Assembly: GCF_007828045.1 (NCBI RefSeq)
Contig: NZ_VITN01000001.1
Coordinates: forward strand, 186,001-250,000
DNA: 64,000 bases
Source of the DNA: Nitrospirillum amazonense
GTDB taxonomy: Bacteria; Pseudomonadota; Alphaproteobacteria; Azospirillales; Azospirillaceae
Reading direction: 5' to 3'
Shown here: positions 26,701 to 36,144 of the stretch, piece after piece
Layout: each line of letters starts with the position of its first letter
Position numbering within the stretch: the stretch's first letter is position 1
Notes under the pieces: generated by a model
What the model saw: the letters and a program-made list of their open reading frames with translations, nothing else
Told to the model about the DNA's origin: nothing
Database searches by the model: none
Translations under genes and position numbers: made by a program

Positions 26701-26924
26701 TCATCCTGGGCGTGCTGCCGCTGGCCGTGGCCAACGGCGCCGGCTCGGGCGGGCAGAACGCCATCGGCGTGGGCGTGATGGGCGGCATGCTGTCGGCCAC
26801 CTTCCTCGCCATCTTCTTCGTCCCCGTCTTCTTCGTCTCGGTCCTCCGGCGCTTCGGCAAGCGACCCTCCCCGGGTACGCCCACCCCTGCCGCCCAGGGT
26901 CACGACACCGCAGGACATCCGTGA
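23763..26924 (+). CDS. RND efflux pump inner-membrane transporter (HAE1, AcrB/MexB-type)
   Basis: 1053 residues, full length for the family. It opens [20 protein letters not shown] and shows the transmembrane proton-relay acids in [20 protein letters not shown] (two Asp on helix 4, about residues 400-410), a matching Lys on helix 10 ([15 protein letters not shown]) and the repeated halves with large periplasmic loops. It works as a trimer with the adaptor upstream and the outer-membrane channel downstream to expel hydrophobic compounds using the proton gradient. Its TGA overlaps the ATG of the next gene. Confidence 0.95.
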   Translation: MSKFFIDRPVFAWVIAIVIMMAGALAIYTLPIEQFPRIAPPSVAISTTYPGASAKTLEDTVTQVIEQKMNGIDHLRYMSSTSDSSGNVTITLTFNPEADPDIAQVQVQNKLQLATPLLPTEVQQQGVQVSKAAKNFLMVLAFYSPSGQLGETEIGDFVASNLQDPISRVDGVGDITLFGPQHAMRIWLDPNKLAAVQMTAADVTGAIGVQNKAISAGQVGGLPAVKGQQLNATIIAQTRLETPEEFSNIILRVNQDGSQVRLRDVARVELGSNNYEVAARFNGHPAAGLAIKLTTGANALQVEKAIIAKLDEMKPFFPEGLEVSYPYDTTPFVRLSIHDVVETLAEAVVLVFIVMFVFLQSWRATLIPTIAVPVVLLGTFGVLSACGFSINTLTMFAMVLAIGLLVDDAIVVVENVERVMAEEGLSPREATRKSMGQITGALVGIAMVLSAVFVPMAFFSGSTGAIYRQFSLTIVSAMGLSVLVALILTPALCATLLKPTAHHGGGAKESGPFGWFNRGFNRTSEAYGRAVGHVSRRTLRYLLVYGVIVVGLVLLFVRLPTAFLPDEDQGFLFVQASTPPGATAERTLAAAKAMEKHFLEDEKDNVKGLFTVVGFSFAGRGQNSAFAFVNLRDWSERSRPEQRAGAIAQRAMMKLAAYRDASIYTLTPPAVLELGNATGFDFELVDRASLGHEKLMAARNQLLGMAAQSPILAQVRPNGLEDVPQLRVKVDQTKAEALGLSISDINTTLSTAWGSSYVNDFIDKGRVKKVYAQADAPFRMLPGDINRWYVRGSTNQMVPFSTFTTAYWEYGSPQLERYNGVSSRDIQGVPAPGHTTGQAMAEMEKLAAKLPTGFGFEWTGLSYEERLAGSQAPALYGISLAIVFLCLAALYESWSIPFAVMLVVPLGVIGAVLAATLRGLSNDVYFQVGLLTTIGLAAKNAILIVEFAKEQYEAGHELIDAVTIAAKQRLRPILMTSFAFILGVLPLAVANGAGSGGQNAIGVGVMGGMLSATFLAIFFVPVFFVSVLRRFGKRPSPGTPTPAAQGHDTAGHP

Positions 26925-28423
26925 TGACCGTGTATTCGATCCCCAAGCGCATCGCGGCCTTCACCGCCCTGCTGCTGACCACCGCCTCACTGGGGGCCTG
27001 TTCCCTGGCACCGGACTACACCCGGCCGCAAAGCCCCGTCCCCAACGCCTGGCCCACCGGCCAGGCGTATGAACCGGCGGGGGCAGCCGGCGCGCCGTCG
27101 CCCCTGCAGGGTCCCGACAGTTGGAAGGCCGTGTTCCGCGGCCCCCGGCTGCAAGCCCTGATCGCCAAGTCGCTGGAGAACAACCGCGACCTGCGCGTGG
27201 CCTTGCTGAACATCGAGGTGGCGCGGGCGACATACCGCGTCCAGGATGCGGCCACCCTGCCGCAGCTGAACCTGAGCGGCAGCACCACCCGCGCCCGCAC
27301 GCCCATCTCGGCCCTGGGGGCGCAAGGGGCGTCCGCAGGCGCATCCGGATCCAGCACCAAGGGCGTCACCTACAATTCCAGCCAGGCCCAGGTGGGCGTC
27401 ACCTCGTACGAGCTGGACCTGTTCGGCCGGGTGCACAGCCTGTCGCAGCAGGCGCTGGAACAGTACCTGGCGACGACCGAGGCCACGGCGGGCACCCGCC
27501 TGTCCCTGATCGCGGAAGTGGCCAACGCCTACCTGACCCTGGTGTCGGACCGCCAGTTGCTGGCCCTGACGCAAGACACGCTGCGCACCGAGGAGGCGAC
27601 GTACGACCGCAACAAGCGCATGTTCGACCGGGGCAGCAGCTCGGCCCTGGACCTGGCGCAGTCGCAGACCTCCGTCGATACCGCCCGCGCCAACCTGGAG
27701 CAGTACACCCGCCTGGTGGCCCAGGACCGCAACGCCCTGGAACTGCTGGTCGGGGCGCCCCTGACCGACGCGGAGATCGAGGGCGCCAGCCTTGACGACC
27801 AGGACGTCCTGGGCGACCTGCCCGCAGGCCTGCCGGCGGACCTGATGCTGCGTCGCCCGGACATCCGCCAGGCGGAATACACGCTGAAGGCGGCCAACGC
27901 CAACATCGGCGCCGCCCGCACCGCCTTCTTCCCCCAGATCACGCTGACCGGCAGCTACGGCACCGCCAGCGCCGGCCTGACCGACCTGTTCGCGCCGGGC
28001 AGCAGCGCCTGGAGCTTCGGCCCCAGCATCAGCCTGCCCCTCTTCGACAATGGGAAGAACCAGGCCAACCTGGACATCGCCAAGGCCAATCGCGACATCG
28101 ACGTGGCCAACTATGAGAAGGCGGTGCAGACCGCCTTCCGCGAGGTGTCGGACGCGCTGGCCGCCCGGGGCACCCTGGACCGCCAGCTGGCGGCCCAGAC
28201 CTCGCTGGTGAAATCCACCCAGCTAACCTACGACCTGTCGAACAAGCGCTATGACCGGGGCATCGACAGCTTCCTGACCCTGCTGGACGCCCAGCGCAGC
28301 CTGTACAGCGCCCAGCAGAACCGCATTTCCGTGCAGCTATCGCTGCTGGAAAACCGGGTCACCCTGTTCAAGGTGCTGGGCGGGTCGGAAACGGTACCGA
28401 CGGTGGAAACCGCCGCGAACTGA
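26924..28423 (+). CDS. Outer-membrane efflux channel lipoprotein (OprM/NodT-type)
   Basis: About 499 residues. Signal peptide and lipobox LGACSLAPDYTRP, then the duplicated outer-membrane efflux domains with typical ELDLFGRV, VANAYLTLVSDRQLL and RRPDIRQAEY segments and a final coiled hairpin (YDRGIDSFLTLLDAQRSLYS). It forms the trimeric exit duct of the pump. ATG 26924 overlaps the stop of the pump gene (TGATG), so translation is coupled; a GTG one codon earlier is an alternative. Confidence 0.94.
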   Translation: MTVYSIPKRIAAFTALLLTTASLGACSLAPDYTRPQSPVPNAWPTGQAYEPAGAAGAPSPLQGPDSWKAVFRGPRLQALIAKSLENNRDLRVALLNIEVARATYRVQDAATLPQLNLSGSTTRARTPISALGAQGASAGASGSSTKGVTYNSSQAQVGVTSYELDLFGRVHSLSQQALEQYLATTEATAGTRLSLIAEVANAYLTLVSDRQLLALTQDTLRTEEATYDRNKRMFDRGSSSALDLAQSQTSVDTARANLEQYTRLVAQDRNALELLVGAPLTDAEIEGASLDDQDVLGDLPAGLPADLMLRRPDIRQAEYTLKAANANIGAARTAFFPQITLTGSYGTASAGLTDLFAPGSSAWSFGPSISLPLFDNGKNQANLDIAKANRDIDVANYEKAVQTAFREVSDALAARGTLDRQLAAQTSLVKSTQLTYDLSNKRYDRGIDSFLTLLDAQRSLYSAQQNRISVQLSLLENRVTLFKVLGGSETVPTVETAAN

Positions 28424-28640
28424 GCCTTGATGGTGTCATCCTTCTGCGGACAGCGCCAATCCCGCAGGAGGAGGCGCCGCGCGTATCCCCCCTGCCGTTT
28501 CGTCAGCCACCGTCACGTCCGCACGCCTCGCAGCCAAATCTGTGCATCAGGCGCCTTTCCCTTTGGCATCGCATCCCGTTATTCTACCTAGGGATGCCAG
28601 CCATGGGTCGCTGGCCAAACAGGCATGGGGTTGGGGAATA

Positions 28641-29081
28641 ATGCTGGGGACCATTCTGTCTTATTCCGCGCAGACCGGCGACGGCATCATCAGCGGCGCC
28701 GACGGACAACGCTATACCTTCAGCCGCTCTGACTGGCGGTCGGAGACGGAGCCGGCGAACGGCCGCAAGGTAGACTTCATGGGCATCGACGGTGTCGCCC
28801 AGCAGATCTACGCCGTGGCGTCCGCGCCGGCTGAAAAGAACAAGCTGGTGGCCTCCCTGCTGGCCTTCTTCCTTGGCACCTTCGGTATCCATAAATTCTA
28901 TCTGGGCTACAACACTGCTGGCATCATCATGCTGCTGGTGTTCCTGTTCGGCTTCATCCTGCTGGGCATCCCGTCGGTCATCATCGGCCTGCTCGCCCTG
29001 ATCGAGGCCATTCTCTACATCGTGAAGTCGGATGAGGAATTCGAGGCGGTGTACGTGCGCGGCAAACGCGCCTGGTTCTGA
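28641..29081 (+). CDS. TM2-domain protein with OB-like N-terminus
   Basis: 146 residues. Residues 1-55 (TILSYSAQTGDGIISGADGQ, then RYTFSRSDW) look like a small beta-barrel related to cold-shock/OB folds. Residues about 70-125 are a TM2 domain: FFLGTFGIHKFYLGYNTAG, two helices joined by a short turn with a conserved Asp-like position replaced here by His, and a second helix rich in Ile/Leu. The C-terminus is soluble. Function is unknown. GGGG three to four bases upstream supports ATG 28641; a strong terminator follows. Confidence 0.83.
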   Translation: MLGTILSYSAQTGDGIISGADGQRYTFSRSDWRSETEPANGRKVDFMGIDGVAQQIYAVASAPAEKNKLVASLLAFFLGTFGIHKFYLGYNTAGIIMLLVFLFGFILLGIPSVIIGLLALIEAILYIVKSDEEFEAVYVRGKRAWF

Positions 29082-29087
29082 CAGGAA

Positions 29088-29117
29088 GGGGCGCCCGGCC
29101 GACCCGGGGCCCCTTTT
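29088..29117 (+). terminator. Intrinsic terminator after the TM2 gene
   Basis: GGGGC (29088-29092) and CCCGG (29094-29098) pair with CCGGG (29104-29108) and GCCCC (29109-29113), with one bulged G and a five-base loop, followed by TTTT. It starts 6 bases after the stop and also separates the convergent DUF885 gene. Confidence 0.75.
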
Positions 29118-29123
29118 CCGGAC

Positions 29124-30977
29124 TCAAGCCGCCCGGCGCGCCGTGATGTAATCACGGATGACCAGGGACAGCACGTCCAGCGGCATGCTGCCGGATGACA
29201 GGCCGGCATGGTGGAATTCGCGGATGTCGAACTTCGGCCCCAATTCCTTTTTCGCCTGGTCGCGCAGGCGCACCCACATGGTATGGCCGATCTTGTAGCT
29301 GCAGGCCTGGCCCGGCCAGGCGCAATAACGGTCGGTCTCCCGCGTCATGGCGCTTTCGGTGTCGCCCGTCAGGTCCACCATGTATTTGACCGCCTGCTCC
29401 CGCGTCCACCGCTTGTGGTGCATCCCGGTGTCGATGACGCAGCGGCCGGCGCGGAACAGCAGGAACTTCAGGTAGCCGATGCGGCCCATGGGTTCCTTCT
29501 CATACATGCCCATCTCATCGGCCAGCTGCTCGGCATACAGGGCCCAGCCCTCGCCATAGCCGGAGAAGAACATGTTGGAGCGGTAGCGGGGGATGCCCGC
29601 CGTCTCCTGCGCCAGGGCGACCTGCAGATGATGGCCGGGGATGCCCTCGTGGTAAAGGGTGGAGGGCAGCGCCCATTTGGGCCATTCGCCGGTGTCGTGC
29701 AGGTTGAAGTAGATGGTGGCCGGCCGCTTGCCGTCCAGCGAGGGCGACTGGTAGTAGGCCAGCGGCGCGCCCGCGTCGATCTGCGCCGGTACCGGCTTCA
29801 CCTCCGCCTTGGCCTTGGGCAGGGTGGAGAAATATTTGGGCAGGTGGCCGACCACATCAGCCAGGCGCACGCCCAGGTCGGCGATCAGCTGGGCCTTGCC
29901 CTCCTCGGTCTTCGGATAGAAGGAAGCGGGGTCCTGGTACAAGGCCTTGATGCGCTGGCCCACCGTGCCTTGGCTCAGCCCTTGCGCCTTCAGCACGGCA
30001 TCCAGGCGGGCGGTGATCTCCCGGCCCTGGTCCAGGCCAATCTTGTGCACCTCGTCCGGCGACAGGGTGGTGGTAGTGTTGGCGCGCAGGCCGTCGACAT
30101 ACCAGGCGTCGCCGTCCTTGACGTGCCAGACACCGGCGTCGTGCGTCGCCTGCCTGCGCGCGTCCTCCACCGCCGCGATCTGACGGTCCAGGGCCGGCAG
30201 CACCTTGGATGTGTAAATGCCGGCGGCCCGGCCGGCCCAGTCACCCTCGATGCCCTTGGCCTTGGCCCGCCTGGCGACGGAGGACACCAGGTCCGACTTG
30301 TCGGCGTCGACCCGCAGGGCGCGCATCTGGGTCAGGGTCGTGTCCAGCAGGAAGTCCGGCGCCACCACGCCCGCGCCCCGGTCATGGTCGAGGCGCTCGG
30401 TATCCTGATCCAGCGCGGCGGCGAAGGCCTCCAGCCGCGAAAGGTAGGCCTCGGCGTCGTCGTGGGTGGCGATGGGGTGCTTGGTGTCCAGGAAGGTGGG
30501 GGTGGACTGGTAGCAGCCGGTCAGCTGGCTGATGGCATAGGGGGAGCGTTCGCCCGGCCGGCCGAAATCGAAACGCTTGTAGGTTTCCAGCCGGTTGGAC
30601 AGGACGTAGGCGACACAATCGTAATTCACGGCGTCGATACCGCTCAGGCTGCGGCGGTCGATGCCCGCCAGGCGGCGCATCTGGCTGGCGGCGGCCTCAC
30701 GTTCCGCCGCCTGGCCGGCGGCCGAGCGGTCGCCCAGACGGCTGCGCAATCCCGCCAGCTCTCCGGTGTCCAGGCCCAGGTTGGTCGCGGCCTCGGGCCG
30801 GCGCCGCAAATCCTCCTGGAAGAAGGTTTCCAGCAAGGCGGTCAGGGAGGCGCCCGCGCCGGACGGGATGCCGGAGGGGATGCCACTGGGGGTGGACGTT
30901 TGCGCCCACGCGGGCAGGGCTGAGGACAAGGCGACGGCAGCGGAACTGCCGGCCAGGAACTGGCGACGATTGACCAT
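29124..30977 (-). CDS. Exported DUF885 metallohydrolase-like protein
   Basis: 617 residues. A twin-arginine-type signal (NRRQFLAGSSAAVALS) ends near AWAQT. The body is the helical DUF885 domain, whose hallmark HEGIPGHHLQ (about residues 455-464) resembles a zinc site. Members are treated as carboxypeptidase-like peptidases, but few have been tested. ATG 30977 follows GGGAGAG by four bases; this ribosome-binding site can pair with an upstream complement (30981-31017). It stands alone between a terminator and a divergent lipoprotein gene. Confidence 0.85.
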   Translation of the reverse strand: MVNRRQFLAGSSAAVALSSALPAWAQTSTPSGIPSGIPSGAGASLTALLETFFQEDLRRRPEAATNLGLDTGELAGLRSRLGDRSAAGQAAEREAAASQMRRLAGIDRRSLSGIDAVNYDCVAYVLSNRLETYKRFDFGRPGERSPYAISQLTGCYQSTPTFLDTKHPIATHDDAEAYLSRLEAFAAALDQDTERLDHDRGAGVVAPDFLLDTTLTQMRALRVDADKSDLVSSVARRAKAKGIEGDWAGRAAGIYTSKVLPALDRQIAAVEDARRQATHDAGVWHVKDGDAWYVDGLRANTTTTLSPDEVHKIGLDQGREITARLDAVLKAQGLSQGTVGQRIKALYQDPASFYPKTEEGKAQLIADLGVRLADVVGHLPKYFSTLPKAKAEVKPVPAQIDAGAPLAYYQSPSLDGKRPATIYFNLHDTGEWPKWALPSTLYHEGIPGHHLQVALAQETAGIPRYRSNMFFSGYGEGWALYAEQLADEMGMYEKEPMGRIGYLKFLLFRAGRCVIDTGMHHKRWTREQAVKYMVDLTGDTESAMTRETDRYCAWPGQACSYKIGHTMWVRLRDQAKKELGPKFDIREFHHAGLSSGSMPLDVLSLVIRDYITARRAA

Positions 30978-30980
30978 GTA

Positions 30981-31017
30981 ACTCTCCCAACTTGTATGCC
31001 CCTGTTTTGGGGAGAGT
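30981..31017 (-). promoter_or_regulatory. Hairpin that can hide the DUF885 ribosome-binding site
   Basis: In the minus-strand mRNA, ACTCTCCC (31017-31010) pairs perfectly with GGGAGAGT (30988-30981), which is the ribosome-binding site 3 bases before the ATG at 30977. The loop is 21 bases. The 8-bp stem could limit translation, for example in a temperature- or protein-dependent way. The rest of the 305-base gap to 31283 shows no gene; its AT-rich part (around 31020-31120) could hold the divergent promoters. Confidence 0.45.
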
Positions 31018-31282
31018 ATGCGCAAATTTTTGATGGATGAAAGCCGGGCCCCGCCATCAAACAGGTCGCCCTTCTGTTCCGCGGCCGTCCGGCCGGCTGC
31101 ATCTATTGTAAATTGTTTTCCCACCAATCCACCACCACCGCTGGCGTCAGGCCACCGCCCGGCATGGTGTCGAATCGGCCACGGCGGCCGCCCCTCCAAA
31201 GCCCGCGCCGCGCATCAGCCGTCATAGCCTTGAAACCATTCGCGGTTAAGCCTTGGCCCGAACTTTCGAGGATCCCATTCCC

Positions 31283-32398
31283 ATGCCTTTCCCCCGTCTG
31301 CTGCCGCTGACCATCGCCGTCCTAGGCCTCACCGCCTGCGCCACCAAGGCGCCGGAGAACGCCATCGCCATGAACCGGATCCAGGTCATTGGCACCCACA
31401 ACAGCTATCACGCCGGGATCGCCCCCAGCGAGGCGGTGTTGTGGAAGAAAAGCCATCCTGAACAGTACGCCGCCCTGGATTACCGCCACCAGCCCCTGGC
31501 GGCGCAGCTGTCGGCCGGGGTGCGTCAGGTGGAACTGGACATCTTCGCCGACAGCAAGGGCGGGCTGTACGCCCACCCCGCCGGGCCCGGCCTGGTGATG
31601 AAGGCCGGCCTGCCGGCCGACCCGCCGTTCGACCCCGACCACGTCATGGACAAGCCGGGCTTCAAGGTCATGCACATGGAGGATGTGGACTACCGCAGCA
31701 CCTGCCAACCCTTCACCGCGTGCCTGGCCGACATCCGCGCCTGGTCGCAGGCCCATCCCGGCCATGTTCCCCTCTTCATCCTGATCGAGACCAAGGAGGA
31801 AGCGCAGACCCTGCCCTTCCCCACCGTAACGCCGGAGGCGCTGACACCGGCCAGCCTGGACGCCCTCGACCGGGAGATCCTATCGGTGTTCAAGGCGGCG
31901 GAGATCATCACCCCCGACGTGGTGCGGGGCGATGCCGCGACCCTGAACGCCGCCATCCGGACACGCGGTTGGCCCAGCCTGGAGGCGGCGCGGGGCAAGG
32001 TCGTCTTTCTGCTGGACCAGAAGAAGGTCACCGCCCGCTACCTGGAGGGACATCCCGGCCTGAAGGGCCGCGTCGCCTTCACCAACGCCCAGCCCGGTGA
32101 CGCCGACGCCGCCTTCATCGAGATGAACGATGGCCCGGGCGACGCCATCACCGCCCTGGTGCGCCAGGGCTACCTGGTCCGCACCCGGTCCGATGCCGAC
32201 ACCAAGGAGGCGCGGGCCATCGACACCCGCCGCCGCGACATGGCGCTGGGCAGCGGGGCGCAGATCATCAGCACGGACTATCCCGCCTCGGAACCAGCCG
32301 GCACCGGTTTCGTCGTCAGCCTGCCAGGTGGGGTTGCCGCGCGCTGCAACCCGGTGACCGGGGGTGATGGCTGCGGGACGGGGCCGCTGGACCGGTAG
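31283..32398 (+). CDS. PI-PLC-like (Ca2+-dependent) phosphodiesterase lipoprotein
   Basis: 371 residues. Signal peptide with lipobox LTAC (MPFPRLLPLTIAVLGLTAC), then the PI-PLC-C1-type TIM barrel: IQVIGTHNSYH (first catalytic His and following Asn), RQVELDIFAD (metal-binding Glu/Asp) and MHMEDVDYRSTC. Members are annotated as phosphoinositide phospholipase C, but in bacteria the substrate is unclear and may be a glycerophosphodiester or lipid head group. The ATG at 31283 is chosen because the signal peptide begins there. The M20 peptidase follows after 77 bases. Confidence 0.85.
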   Translation: MPFPRLLPLTIAVLGLTACATKAPENAIAMNRIQVIGTHNSYHAGIAPSEAVLWKKSHPEQYAALDYRHQPLAAQLSAGVRQVELDIFADSKGGLYAHPAGPGLVMKAGLPADPPFDPDHVMDKPGFKVMHMEDVDYRSTCQPFTACLADIRAWSQAHPGHVPLFILIETKEEAQTLPFPTVTPEALTPASLDALDREILSVFKAAEIITPDVVRGDAATLNAAIRTRGWPSLEAARGKVVFLLDQKKVTARYLEGHPGLKGRVAFTNAQPGDADAAFIEMNDGPGDAITALVRQGYLVRTRSDADTKEARAIDTRRRDMALGSGAQIISTDYPASEPAGTGFVVSLPGGVAARCNPVTGGDGCGTGPLDR

Positions 32399-32475
32399 GG
32401 ACGGGAGGCCGCTTGCCAGGGGCTGAAGCCCTTCTCTATTCTTCCACGCACAATAAACGTTGGAAGCGGCAGGCG

Positions 32476-33927
32476 ATGAAGAAGACGAGCAGATGGGCGG
32501 CGCTGGCATTGGGCGCGGCGCTGAGCCTTCCCCTGGGCGGTGCGGCCGGCGCGGCGGAGGCCGCGAAGTCGGAAGGTATTCAGGTTGACCTGACCCGGCC
32601 CGACTGGGTGGCCTTCCGCAACCTGTACCAGCAGCTGGTGCAGACCAACACCACGCTGTCGGCCGGCAGCTGCACGGCGGCGGCGCAGAACATCGCGAAC
32701 CGCCTGGTCGCCATCGGCTTGAAGAAAAGTGATGTGCGCGTGCTGGTGCCGGATGGCCGGCCCAAGGACGGCGCGCTGGCGGCGGTGCTTCCCGGCACGG
32801 ACAAGACGGCCAAGCCGCTTTTGCTGCTGGCCCACATCGACGTGGTGGAGGCCAAGCGCGAGGATTGGCAGCGCGATCCCTTCACCCTGGTGGAGGAGAA
32901 CGGCTATTTCTACGGGCGCGGCAGCAGCGACGACAAGGCCATGGCCGCCGTCTTCGCCGACCTCTTGATCCGCCTGCGCCAGGAAGGTTTCCGGCCCAAG
33001 CGCGATATCAAGCTGGCGCTGACCTGCGGCGAGGAGACCAGCGACACCTTCGACGGCGTGGCCTACCTGCTGGCCCACAACCGCGACGCCGTGGACGCCG
33101 AGTTCGCCCTGAACGAGGGGGCCGGCGGCAGGCTGGACAAGGACGGCAAGTACCTGGCCCTGGAAATCCAGGCGGGGGAGAAGGTCTACCAGGACTTCAC
33201 GCTGGAGACGACCAACCCCGGCGGCCACAGCTCCCGGCCCAGCAAGGACAACGCCATCTATCACCTGGCGGCGGGCCTGAACCGGCTGGCGGCCTTTGAT
33301 TTCCCGGTGGCGCTGAACCCGGTGACCAAGGCCTATTTCACCGCCATGGCCCCGGTCATCGGCGGTCCGGTGGGGGTCGACCTGCTGGCCGTCACCAAGG
33401 ACAATCCCGACCCGGCCGCCATCGCGCGCGTCAGCCAGGACCCCGGCTGGAACAGCACACTGCGCACCACCTGCGTCGCCACCATGGTGAACGCCGGCCA
33501 CGCGCCCAACGCCCTGCCCCAGCATGCCCAGGCCAACGTCAACTGCCGCATCCTGCCGGGCCAGCCGCTGGAAGAGGTGCGCCAGACCCTGGTCAAGGTG
33601 CTGGATGATCCCGCCATCAAAGTGACGGCGGTGGGCGAGCCCAGCCCCGTCTCCCCCCCGCCGGCCCTGACGCCCATGGTGCTGGACCCGGTGAAGGAGG
33701 TCGCGGCCAAGATGTGGCCCGGCGTGCCGGTGGTGCCCACCCAGTCCACCGGCGCCACCGACGGCCGCTTCCTGAACGCCGCCGGCATCGCCACCTACGG
33801 CCTCAGCGGCATGTTCCGCGACCCGGACGGCAGCGGCGTCCATGGCCTGAACGAGCGCATCCGCGTGCGATCGCTCTATGAAGGACGGGAGTTTCTGTAC
33901 GCGGTGGTGAAGAAGTACGCTGGATGA
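32476..33927 (+). CDS. Exported M20-family metallopeptidase
   Basis: 483 residues with a Sec signal peptide (MKKTSRWAALALGAAL... to GAAEA). The two-zinc site of the M20 family is seen: LLAHIDVV (His), GRGSSDDKAMAA (Asp), TCGEETSD (Glu pair), LNEGAGG and the later GGHSSRPSKDN of the dimerisation domain. It probably removes amino acids or acyl groups from peptides in the periplasm (carboxypeptidase or aminoacylase). It is followed by a hairpin shared with the convergent gene. Confidence 0.9.
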   Translation: MKKTSRWAALALGAALSLPLGGAAGAAEAAKSEGIQVDLTRPDWVAFRNLYQQLVQTNTTLSAGSCTAAAQNIANRLVAIGLKKSDVRVLVPDGRPKDGALAAVLPGTDKTAKPLLLLAHIDVVEAKREDWQRDPFTLVEENGYFYGRGSSDDKAMAAVFADLLIRLRQEGFRPKRDIKLALTCGEETSDTFDGVAYLLAHNRDAVDAEFALNEGAGGRLDKDGKYLALEIQAGEKVYQDFTLETTNPGGHSSRPSKDNAIYHLAAGLNRLAAFDFPVALNPVTKAYFTAMAPVIGGPVGVDLLAVTKDNPDPAAIARVSQDPGWNSTLRTTCVATMVNAGHAPNALPQHAQANVNCRILPGQPLEEVRQTLVKVLDDPAIKVTAVGEPSPVSPPPALTPMVLDPVKEVAAKMWPGVPVVPTQSTGATDGRFLNAAGIATYGLSGMFRDPDGSGVHGLNERIRVRSLYEGREFLYAVVKKYAG

Positions 33928-33938
33928 GAGAGGCGGCC

Positions 33939-33965
33939 GGCCTTCCACCGCTTCAGTGGAAAGCC
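33939..33965. terminator. Hairpin between convergent M20 and GDP-mannose genes
   Basis: GGC-C-TTCCAC (33939-33948) pairs with GTGGAA-A-GCC (33956-33965) with one mismatch and a seven-base loop. It lies between two converging stop codons and may end both transcripts; there is no long T-run. Confidence 0.4.
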
Positions 33966-33979
33966 AGCCGCTCCGGCCC

Positions 33980-35452
33980 TTACAGCCGGCCGTAGGAATC
34001 TTCCAGGCGGACGATGTCGTCCTCACCCAGGTACGCACCGGACTGCACTTCGATCAGTTCCAGCGGCACGCGGCCGGGATTTTCCAAACGATGGACGCAG
34101 CCCAGCGGCAGGTGGATGGATTCATTCTCGCGTACCAGGATCTGTTCCCCATCGCGGGTCACCAGGGCCGTGCCGCTGACCACCACCCAATGTTCCGCCC
34201 GGTGATAGTGCTTTTGCAGTGACAGCTTGCCACCAGGCTTTACCGACAGACGCTTCACGGCATAGCGGTGGCCATGCAGCAAGCCCTGGGTACTGCCCCA
34301 AGGCCGGTGCACCTTGCGGTGTTCCAGGTATTCGGTGCGCTTTTCCCGCTTCAACCCGTCGACCACATGCTTGACGTCCTGGGCCCGATCGCGGTGCACC
34401 AGCAGAACGGCGTCGTCGGTGGTCACGAGGATGACGTTGTCCACGCCGACCACGGCGGCGATGCGGCCGTCCTCGCACCGGACATAGGTGCCGCGGCTAT
34501 CGACATGCATGACCGTACCAACGGCAGCGTTGCCGTTGGCGTCCTTGTCACTGATGTCCCATAGGGCCGACCAGCTGCCGATATCGGTCCAGCCGATATC
34601 GGCGACGACCATGGCCGCCTTGTCGGTCTTTTCCATTACGCCATAGTCGATCGATATATTGGGAGCCTGGCCGAACGCTTCGGCGCTGAGGCGCAGGAAA
34701 TCGTCGTCGCGCTTGGCCTGGTCCAGGGCCGCGCGCACCGCCGCCAGCGTTTCCGGGGTGTGGCGCTCGAGTTCAGCGATCAGCAGGCCGGCCGGCATCA
34801 TGAACATGCCGCTATTCCAATAATGATCCCCATCGGCCAGGAACTGCTCGGCCAGCGCCTGGTCCGGCTTCTCGGTGAAGGCGGCGACGGCGTAAGCGCC
34901 CGCCACGCCGGCCAGGTGCTGGCCGCGGCGGATATAGCCATATCCAGTTTCAGGATGCTGCGGTTTGATGCCGAAGGTCACCAAATAACCCTGGCGGGCC
35001 AGGGCGTGGGCGGCATCGATAGCCTCCCTGAAGGCGTCCCGGTCCAGGATGGCGTGATCCGCCGGCAGCAGCAGCAGGACGGCATCCGGGTCCTGGGCAA
35101 CAGCGACCAAGGCAGCAACAGCCGCCGCCGGCGTCGTGTTGCGGCCCATTGGTTCCAGGATGATGGCCGACGGGGGAATCCCAACCTCCCGAAACTGCTC
35201 GGCAATAATGAAGCGATGATCCTCGTTGCAGATGATGAGGGGGCCGTGGAAGACCTCAGGATCTGATACCCGCACGGCGGTGTCCTGGATCAGGCTACGA
35301 TCACCATGGATGGGCTGCAATTGCTTGGGATAACGCTCTCGCGACATGGGCCAGAGGCGCGATCCGACGCCACCGGACAAAAGAACAGGTTGAATCTTTA
35401 ACGACGACGCGTATCCGCCCATCGAAAGCAGAGGCTCATCAGTATTGGTCAT
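33980..35452 (-). CDS. manC: Mannose-1-phosphate guanylyltransferase / mannose-6-phosphate isomerase
   Basis: About 490 residues, the size of the type II bifunctional enzyme. The nucleotidyltransferase domain shows LLSGGVGSRLWPMSRERYPK (near residue 26) and FTEKPDQ; the C-terminal cupin has HRPWGSTQ and LQKHYHRAEHWVVV with metal-binding His. It isomerises fructose-6-phosphate to mannose-6-phosphate and makes GDP-mannose from mannose-1-phosphate for surface polysaccharide. The ATG at 35452 (MTNTDEP) is preferred over an upstream TTG. It is the first recognisable polysaccharide gene and points away from the rest of the locus. Confidence 0.92.
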   Translation of the reverse strand: MTNTDEPLLSMGGYASSLKIQPVLLSGGVGSRLWPMSRERYPKQLQPIHGDRSLIQDTAVRVSDPEVFHGPLIICNEDHRFIIAEQFREVGIPPSAIILEPMGRNTTPAAAVAALVAVAQDPDAVLLLLPADHAILDRDAFREAIDAAHALARQGYLVTFGIKPQHPETGYGYIRRGQHLAGVAGAYAVAAFTEKPDQALAEQFLADGDHYWNSGMFMMPAGLLIAELERHTPETLAAVRAALDQAKRDDDFLRLSAEAFGQAPNISIDYGVMEKTDKAAMVVADIGWTDIGSWSALWDISDKDANGNAAVGTVMHVDSRGTYVRCEDGRIAAVVGVDNVILVTTDDAVLLVHRDRAQDVKHVVDGLKREKRTEYLEHRKVHRPWGSTQGLLHGHRYAVKRLSVKPGGKLSLQKHYHRAEHWVVVSGTALVTRDGEQILVRENESIHLPLGCVHRLENPGRVPLELIEVQSGAYLGEDDIVRLEDSYGRL

Positions 35453-35586
35453 TCTTGTGCTTTCCAATATCAAGCAATTAATAAATCTGACGTGAATGCC
35501 AGTTGTCTACGCGAAACAGACCGCCTTTTGACCGGAGCAGCGCGCGCCTCAGTAGCATACCGGCCCGTTCCATTTAAAGACGATCA

Positions 35587-36144
35587 TTATGGCGCCGACG
35601 CCGGCGGGCGGGCCTTGCCGAGCATGCGACGCCAACTGCGCGACAGGTTACCAATTCGGCGAATTCCGGGGAACCGTATGGCAAGGGCGCGAATCCGGCT
35701 CGCCACGCGCCAGGTCAGCGACAACTCCAGGGCGCGCTTTTCCGCCATGACGATATGCAGCTTGTCGGTCAGGTACTGGCATTCCTGGGACAGGCGTTCG
35801 CACTCTAGACTGACCCGGGCCATATCGCTGGCATGGGCGGCCCGCTCGCGCTCCCTGTCCTGCTGAAGGTGGGCAATCCGTTCCTGTACCCGGGCAAAGG
35901 CCGCCGCCTGGCTTTTGAGCGTGGCCTGGGCAATGGCCGTTTCCCTGTCCGGGGGAGCCAAGGCGGCAACCAATAGCTTCAGGCCTTCAAGCCTTACGCT
36001 TCCATCCGCCAGCCATGCTTGCCAATCGGCAATCAGCGCATCGAAAGGTTCGGCCTGCGCGCTTCTCGTTTCCGGCGCCATCGCCGACTGGGGCTGTGCA
36101 TGCGCGTCAGCGCCTTGGGCAGAAATGACATGCGTCTTATTCAC
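35587..36144 (-). CDS. Coiled-coil protein of the polysaccharide locus
   Basis: About 185 residues from GTG 36144, which has GGAGGGG five bases upstream. The middle (about residues 75-150) is heptad-rich and strongly helical (AAFARVQERIAHLQQDRERE), followed by ALELSLTWRVASRIRAL and a basic end. Short proteins with such a coiled coil and a Trp/Arg-rich tail often accompany or form the ends of glycosyltransferases in these loci. No catalytic motif is seen. It lies upstream of manC on the same strand. Confidence 0.6.
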   Translation of the reverse strand: MNKTHVISAQGADAHAQPQSAMAPETRSAQAEPFDALIADWQAWLADGSVRLEGLKLLVAALAPPDRETAIAQATLKSQAAAFARVQERIAHLQQDRERERAAHASDMARVSLECERLSQECQYLTDKLHIVMAEKRALELSLTWRVASRIRALAIRFPGIRRIGNLSRSWRRMLGKARPPASAP

